From contig NZ_FMBP01000012.1 of NCBI RefSeq assembly GCF_900089495.1, positions 1-26,017 of the forward strand: DNA of 26,017 nucleotides. Reading direction: 5' to 3'. Source of the stretch: Thiomonas sp. X19. GTDB taxonomy: Bacteria; Pseudomonadota; Gammaproteobacteria; Burkholderiales; Burkholderiaceae_C. The notes beneath the pieces were generated by a model. That model made no database searches. It saw nothing but the letters and a program-made list of their open reading frames with translations, and had not been told where the DNA came from. Numbering within the stretch: the first letter of the stretch is position 1; the number at the start of each line of letters is the position of its first letter. The position numbers were made by a program, and so were the translations under genes. This document shows positions 22,703-26,017 of the stretch, in pieces.

Positions 22703-22903
22703 TTAAAATGTCCTTTTTACTGTGCCGGTGTGTACATCAAAAAGTCGCGTCTTTCCATCGCCACACACAATTGCTGCGAGGTCGTCTTCAATGTTGACTG
22801 ATTTTGCCCCTTTATATGATGCGCAACTAAAAGTTTTTCTTAATGCGCCCGAATGTGAGTCATAAAACTTAACGGTAGCGCCTTCGATTTTAGCAACGTA
22901 CAT
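22703..22903 (-). CDS. Small propeller-like (WD40/PQQ-type) repeat protein
   Basis: From the ATG at 22903 the 66-residue protein has two similar units: VAKIEGATVKFYDSHSGALRKTF and then AAIVCGDGKTRLFDVHTGTVKRTF. Each contains G-x-x-V/T-x-x-x-D-x-x-T/S-G-x-x-x-R/K-T-F, as in blades of beta-propellers. Two blades cannot close a propeller, so it would have to multimerise or bind another protein. The start follows GGAATATATC. The frame is open upstream but that part does not look coding. It leads the three-gene A+T-rich operon and ends 2 bp before the next start. Confidence 0.65.
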   Translation of the reverse strand: MYVAKIEGATVKFYDSHSGALRKTFSCASYKGAKSVNIEDDLAAIVCGDGKTRLFDVHTGTVKRTF

Positions 22904-23143
22904 GATATATTCCAAATTTTTAAAATATGAAAAAGAGGCGGTGGTTTTAAGTGCGAAGTGCAACGGTCCAAAACAAGACCTTTTGCGCCAAAGTGTCTCG
23001 TTTCCATCGCCGCCTGGTGGACGCCATAGAGGGGAAACCGGGTACAGGTCACTGTCGAAAACAAGACAAAAAGCTGAACGATGTGCCACAGAGTCTGTGC
23101 CATACTAGCCTTGTACCCATTCGACGAGCAACAGGACGCAGCC

Positions 23144-23344
23144 ATGCCGACACTGCAAACCCCGCCCAAGGTTCATACCGGGCAAATCAAGAGCTTTGGA
23201 GCCTTTGGGCCGAAGTATGAGATTGGCGAGCCGACCCGTGCCCTCGATGACGGGGACTGGATGGTCAAGATCAAGATGGTCGAAACCGGCGAAGAGGCCG
23301 AGTACCGTTACAGTCACCTGGCCGACGACCCGCAGGCGCGCTGA
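23144..23344 (+). CDS. VapX-like antitoxin (DUF5397 type)
   Basis: The 66-residue protein MPTLQTPPKVHTGQIKSFGAFGPKYEIG...GDWMVKIKMVETGEEAEYRYSHLADDP matches the small protein that regularly precedes vapD. I chose the ATG at 23144, with AGGA about 10 nt upstream. An ORF open from 23081 includes a Cys-rich leader that does not fit. The stop overlaps the vapD start as TGATG. In VapXD pairs this protein is the antitoxin. The direct repeat TGTGCCA at 23082-23088 and 23096-23102 lies upstream and may be regulatory. Confidence 0.8.
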   Translation: MPTLQTPPKVHTGQIKSFGAFGPKYEIGEPTRALDDGDWMVKIKMVETGEEAEYRYSHLADDPQAR

Positions 23345-23622
23345 TGTACGCCATTGCCTTTGACCTGGTGGTGGCCGACACCGAGCAGCACCACCCCAGG
23401 GGTGTGTCCCAAGCCTATTCCGAGATCGGAGCCACGCTTGCCCAGTTTGGCTTCCGGCGCGTCCAGGGCAGCCTGTACGTCACCGACGACGAGAACATGG
23501 CGAATCTGTTCCTTGCCATGCAAGCTCTCAAAGGGCAGGTATGGTTCCCCAAGTCCGTGCGTGACGTTCGAGCGTTCCGCATCGAGCAGTGGTCGGACTT
23601 CACGCCCGTGATGAAAGCGTAA
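23344..23622 (+). CDS. vapD: VapD-family ribonuclease toxin
   Basis: The 92-residue protein starts MYAIAFDLVVADTEQHHPRG, then SQAYSEIGATLAQFGFRRVQGSLYVTDDENMANLFLAMQALKGQVWFPKSVRDVRAFRIEQWSDFTPVMK. This is the Cas2-like ferredoxin fold of VapD, a purine-specific ribonuclease in Haemophilus and Helicobacter. The length is normal. It is translationally coupled to vapX. A Tn3-type terminus begins 13 bp after the stop, so the pair may have travelled in a transposon. Confidence 0.9.
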   Translation: MYAIAFDLVVADTEQHHPRGVSQAYSEIGATLAQFGFRRVQGSLYVTDDENMANLFLAMQALKGQVWFPKSVRDVRAFRIEQWSDFTPVMKA

Positions 23623-23634
23623 GACGCGCCACGC

Positions 23635-23660
23635 TATTTTCCGAATTCTGAGACGACCCC
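23635..23660 (-). repeat. Solitary Tn3-type inverted-repeat end
   Basis: Read on the minus strand the sequence begins GGGGTCGTCTCAGAATTCGG and matches the first 26 bases of the large transposon end at 24 positions. It then diverges. Its outer side faces parA, so the former element lay to the left and included vapXD. No matching left end with the TTC variant was found in the window. Confidence 0.75.
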
Positions 23661-23680
23661 TATTCATGCTGTTTACACAA

Positions 23681-23700
23681 AGGGGCAGAGAAACGCCCCT
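23681..23700. other. Hairpin upstream of parA
   Basis: AGGGGC (23681-23686) and GCCCCT (23695-23700) enclose eight bases with no T-run. A wider inverted pair, CTATTCATG at 23660-23668 and CATGAATAG at 23758-23766, encloses it and the promoter. These may be partition or operator sites. Confidence 0.4.
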
Positions 23701-23715
23701 CACGGGCGACATCGT

Positions 23716-23745
23716 TTGACAGACTCGGCGCAGCGCGGCTACATT
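23716..23745 (+). promoter_or_regulatory. Promoter of the parA operon
   Basis: TTGACA at 23716-23721 and TACATT at 23740-23745 are separated by 18 bp. The start of parA is 30 bp further on. The palindrome TGTATACA at 23769-23776 overlaps the parA start codon. Confidence 0.6.
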
Positions 23746-23774
23746 GCGCCATTCAAACATGAATAGGTGTATAC

Positions 23775-24410
23775 ATGACGACAAAGCAACACATAGTCGC
23801 CATCGTGGCCGAAAAGGGAGGATGCGGAAAAACCACCCTAGCGCTGACTCTCGCGGTTGCCGCCGTGCAGGCAGGCCGTAAGGTGGCAATCTTCGACGTT
23901 GACACCCAGGCCACCGCCGCCAACTGGACAGACCGCCGCGAAGCGGAGTTTCCTTGGGTTGTCGCTACGCCTGCCGCACGTCTAGATGCCGCGCTTACGA
24001 ACGCCAAGGGGCAGGACGTGGATTTCATCGTCATTGACACACCACCACATGCGGGCGCGGACGGCGTGGAAGCTGCGCGGCGCGCTGACCTTGTGCTGGT
24101 GCCCGTGGAGCCGCATATCAGCAGCCTCGAAACACTGCCAAAGGTCGCCGACATGTTGAAGCTGGCCGGTGATACGCCTGTGGTTGTGGTGCTTAGCAAG
24201 GCCCCGATTCAAGGTAAGGAAGCACATGACGCAGCTACCTACATCAAGGAGCAGGGCTTCGTCGTGTGTCCCGTGACCGTCTATATGCGCGCCGCGCACC
24301 GTCATGCCGGAAACGTCGGGCAGACAGCCCAGGAATACGAGCCGAAGGGCAAGGCCGCCGAAGAATCTATACAGCTATACATGTATACAATAAAACTTTT
24401 AACTAAGTGA
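23775..24410 (+). CDS. parA: Partition ATPase ParA (type Ib-like, short form)
   Basis: The 211-residue protein has a deviant Walker A motif, EKGGCGKTTLA (K14 to T21), then VAIFDVDTQATAANW and the Walker B motif FIVIDTPPHAGADG. It lacks the N-terminal DNA-binding domain of large ParA proteins, so a partner protein must regulate the operon. It would position plasmid copies on the nucleoid before division. The partner gene begins 10 bp downstream. The palindrome TATACATGTATA sits in its last codons. Confidence 0.92.
   Translation: MTTKQHIVAIVAEKGGCGKTTLALTLAVAAVQAGRKVAIFDVDTQATAANWTDRREAEFPWVVATPAARLDAALTNAKGQDVDFIVIDTPPHAGADGVEAARRADLVLVPVEPHISSLETLPKVADMLKLAGDTPVVVVLSKAPIQGKEAHDAATYIKEQGFVVCPVTVYMRAAHRHAGNVGQTAQEYEPKGKAAEESIQLYMYTIKLLTK
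24376..24387. promoter_or_regulatory. Perfect 12-bp palindrome in the parA 3-prime end
   Basis: TATACATGTATA lies inside the last codons of parA, 33 bp before the parB-like start. It shares TATACATG with 23770-23777 at the parA start codon. Repeated half-sites of this kind are typical for ribbon-helix-helix partition regulators. Binding is inferred. Confidence 0.5.
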
Positions 24411-24420
24411 GACATCCATC

Positions 24421-24738
24421 ATGGCTAAGCCAAACCCGCTCTCGCTAGGGCTCAATCAAGCCCGCAGGCCGATACCAGCCGCAGCAGTGCCAGTCGCCGA
24501 CGCCAAGAACGTGCCTGCAGTGGCTAACAGGGTTGCGCCGCGCGTTGCGCCGTCGCGCGAGGGGCGCGTCCTGGTTGGCGGGCACTTTGCACCGGAGGTG
24601 CAGACCGCGCTCAAGATACTTGCCGCCAAAGAGCGCAGCAGTATTCAGGCGTTGCTGGCCGAAGGCATAAACGCGGTTTTCGCGCGTCGCCACGAGCCGC
24701 AGATTGCTGCACTGTCCGCAGTCAACGGCGAAGCCTAG
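24421..24738 (+). CDS. ParB/ParG-like ribbon-helix-helix centromere-binding protein
   Basis: The 105-residue protein has a flexible N-terminal part rich in Ala, Pro and Val (about residues 1-45). It then has a C-terminal domain, GRVLVGGHFAPEVQTALKILAAKERSSIQALLAEGINAVFARR, which fits a ribbon-helix-helix fold. This design (mobile N-terminus plus ribbon-helix-helix dimer) is that of ParG and similar partners of short ParA proteins. Its place after parA and before rep supports the role. It probably binds the centromere and represses the operon. Confidence 0.8.
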   Translation: MAKPNPLSLGLNQARRPIPAAAVPVADAKNVPAVANRVAPRVAPSREGRVLVGGHFAPEVQTALKILAAKERSSIQALLAEGINAVFARRHEPQIAALSAVNGEA

Positions 24739-24774
24739 ACCTCAGGCATGAAGGCAACAAGGAGCTGAGGGACG

Positions 24775-25959
24775 ATGACGGACGAAACCATAGAAAAGAA
24801 AAAACCGCGCCGCCGTGCGCTCAAGCCTGTCCCCGTGGACGCCTTCGCCAATCAGCAACTCAACCTGTTTCAAGGCTTCCTGGCGAACACTGACGACGAG
24901 CGCGACGCGCTATCGAATGCCATCGACCTTTGGGACAGCATTCCGCGCTACACCGTGCCGCGCAAAAAACAGGACGAGCTGCGCATGGCGGGCGGGTTTC
25001 TGCCCGTGCGCAGGGTCGATTTCCAGTATCGCGGCAAGTCCTATACAGCGCAAATCCGCCCCGCGCGCCTTGAAGTGAAAGACAAGGACGGCAGGCCGAC
25101 CGGCGAGACGCTGGAACACTACCCGAGTGCGCGTGAAGAACTGATCGAGCACGCCTTGCGCAAGTTGGCCGTCGAGCAGTACGCAGGATTTTTCGACCGG
25201 CCCGATTTTCGCAGCGGCGTCGCCTTCACGCTGCACCGCTTGCGGCAGGAGCTTGCTAGCCAGGGCCACGCCATGACCTACGAAGGGCTGGCCGAAGGCC
25301 TGGAAGTGCTGCACTACGCCTTTCTGGCCGTGATTGACGCAGCATCCGATCCTGACGACCCGAGCATGATTTCGCAGCCCTATTTGCCTGCCTTGGCGAA
25401 AGTCAACCGAAAGGGACGAGCAGCCGATCCCGACGCGAAGTGGTTCGTGCAGTTTCACGGCTTGGTGACTGATAGCATCAACCAGATCACCTATCGCCAG
25501 TTCAACTACCAACGGCTGATGAAGTGCAGCACGCAGCTTGCGCGCTGGTTGATTAGTCAACTTGTCTTGAAGTACACGCAGGCCGCCATCACGAACAGCT
25601 TTCAAATGCGGTTCAGCACGATCAAGCGCGACAGCGGTTTGCTCAATGGCTACACCCGACAGAGGGACGCCCTAGCCGCGCTCGACGAGGCATGGGCGGA
25701 TGTCCAGGAATTGGGAGCGTTGTCCATCGTGAAGCGGAACGATGAACGGGGCACGCGGGGGAAGGTGGCGGAAGTCGTTTACACGCTGTTCCCGTCGCGT
25801 GAGTTCGCCTCGGAACAGAGGGCCGCCAATCGGCGCCAGAGCGACGCCAAGACCACCATCAGCCCCTCGCACCAGCAAAGCCTTGCGCCGTTGTTGGATC
25901 AAGGCAAAGACTCCCGCATCTTGGCCGCGATTGTGGATAAAGCCAACAGGGCGCGCTAG
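24775..25959 (+). CDS. Plasmid replication initiator (RepA-like, iteron-binding)
   Basis: The 394-residue protein is followed at once by the iterons it presumably binds. The N-terminus is basic (EKKKPRRRALKPVP). The central part (GRAADPDAKWFVQFHGLVTDSINQITYRQFNYQRLMKCSTQLARWLISQL...FSTIKRDSGLL) and the later TRQRDALAALDEAWADVQELGALSIV are consistent with the two winged-helix domains of theta-type initiators. I cannot name its incompatibility group. AAGGAG at 24759-24764 precedes the ATG at 24775. A perfect DnaA box is encoded in the last codons (25932-25940). The gene is in line with parA and the parB-like gene, so replication and partition may be co-expressed. Confidence 0.88.
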   Translation: MTDETIEKKKPRRRALKPVPVDAFANQQLNLFQGFLANTDDERDALSNAIDLWDSIPRYTVPRKKQDELRMAGGFLPVRRVDFQYRGKSYTAQIRPARLEVKDKDGRPTGETLEHYPSAREELIEHALRKLAVEQYAGFFDRPDFRSGVAFTLHRLRQELASQGHAMTYEGLAEGLEVLHYAFLAVIDAASDPDDPSMISQPYLPALAKVNRKGRAADPDAKWFVQFHGLVTDSINQITYRQFNYQRLMKCSTQLARWLISQLVLKYTQAAITNSFQMRFSTIKRDSGLLNGYTRQRDALAALDEAWADVQELGALSIVKRNDERGTRGKVAEVVYTLFPSREFASEQRAANRRQSDAKTTISPSHQQSLAPLLDQGKDSRILAAIVDKANRAR

Positions 25960-25961
25960 AG

Positions 25962-26017
25962 GCAGGCTATCCAGGTCGCGTGTCGCGGCTTCCAGCAGGC
26001 TATCCAGGTCGCGGGTC
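25962..26017 (+). repeat. Iterons 1 and 2 of the replication origin
   Basis: Two direct copies of a 23-bp unit beginning GCAGGCTATCCAGGTCGCG lie at 25962-25984 and 25995-26017, with starts 33 bp apart. The first differs from the others by one base (GTGTC in place of GGGTC at its end). They begin just after the rep stop codon. The series continues at position 2, so joining the window ends gives a third copy 24 bp after the second. Rep proteins of iteron plasmids bind such repeats to open the origin and to limit copy number. Confidence 0.9.

Noticed and set aside
22904..23089. Upstream extension of the small propeller-like frame to 23089
   Set aside because: The extra residues are Cys/Pro/Phe-rich without repeat pattern, and the ATG at 22903 begins exactly at the first repeat unit.

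Overview
The window appears to be one complete circular plasmid of a Gram-negative bacterium, cut open inside its replication origin. Copies of the same 23-bp iteron stand at the last and first bases (25962-26017 and 2-119) and continue in register across the ends. Next to them lie a Rep initiator gene, a DnaA-box/AT-rich region, and parA with a ribbon-helix-helix partner. The host is probably a beta- or gamma-proteobacterium or Acidithiobacillus relative. The reasons are the high G+C, the IncP/pTF-FC2-type mobilisation genes, type IV pilins of proteobacterial type, a sigma54-like pilin promoter and an arsenic-resistance Tn3 transposon. The species is not determined, and a metal-rich habitat is only an inference.

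Layout. 1-1076: origin, a G+C-rich hairpin region, one weak ORF and a membrane-protein gene cut by a transposon. 1077-5851: Tn3-family transposon with tnpA, tnpR, a res region and an ACR3/BASS-like arsenic permease, bounded by 56-bp inverted repeats. 5851-6913: an orphan FitA-type antitoxin whose PIN toxin is cut after codon 6, then an intact HigBA-like pair. 6960-10905: mobilisation region with traK-, traL- and traM-like genes leftward, oriT, and traJ-like plus relaxase genes rightward. 11131-13837: a RelB/StbD-like antitoxin and a ParE-like toxin gene broken by an IS1595-family element that itself carries an IS5-family element. 13877-15225: a small membrane protein, an RHH protein and an HTH/Sel1-repeat protein.

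15248-18550 is the most distinctive cargo: three dyads spaced exactly 34 bp apart, a -24/-12 promoter, a type IV pilin, a terminator, a PglL/PilO-like pilin oligosaccharyltransferase and a second pilin. It looks like a portable pilin-replacement and glycosylation cassette. 18549-21127 is bounded by perfect 18-bp inverted repeats and holds a PIN/RHH toxin-antitoxin pair, a serine resolvase, a vapC remnant, parDE and a small RMF-like protein. 21113-22903 carries lspA and an A+T-rich three-gene operon: a small propeller-like repeat protein, a protein resembling a PD-(D/E)XK nuclease, and a GIY-YIG nuclease. 23144-23660 is a vapXD pair followed by a lone Tn3-type inverted-repeat end. 23716-25959 is parA, the parB-like gene and rep.

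Replication, partition, resolvase and many toxin-antitoxin loci keep the plasmid in its host. The mob genes allow transfer with help from a conjugative plasmid. The cargo concerns arsenic, pilus identity and possibly defence. Four toxin-antitoxin pairs look intact, two have lost the toxin while keeping the antitoxin, and one more toxin survives only as a 3-prime fragment.
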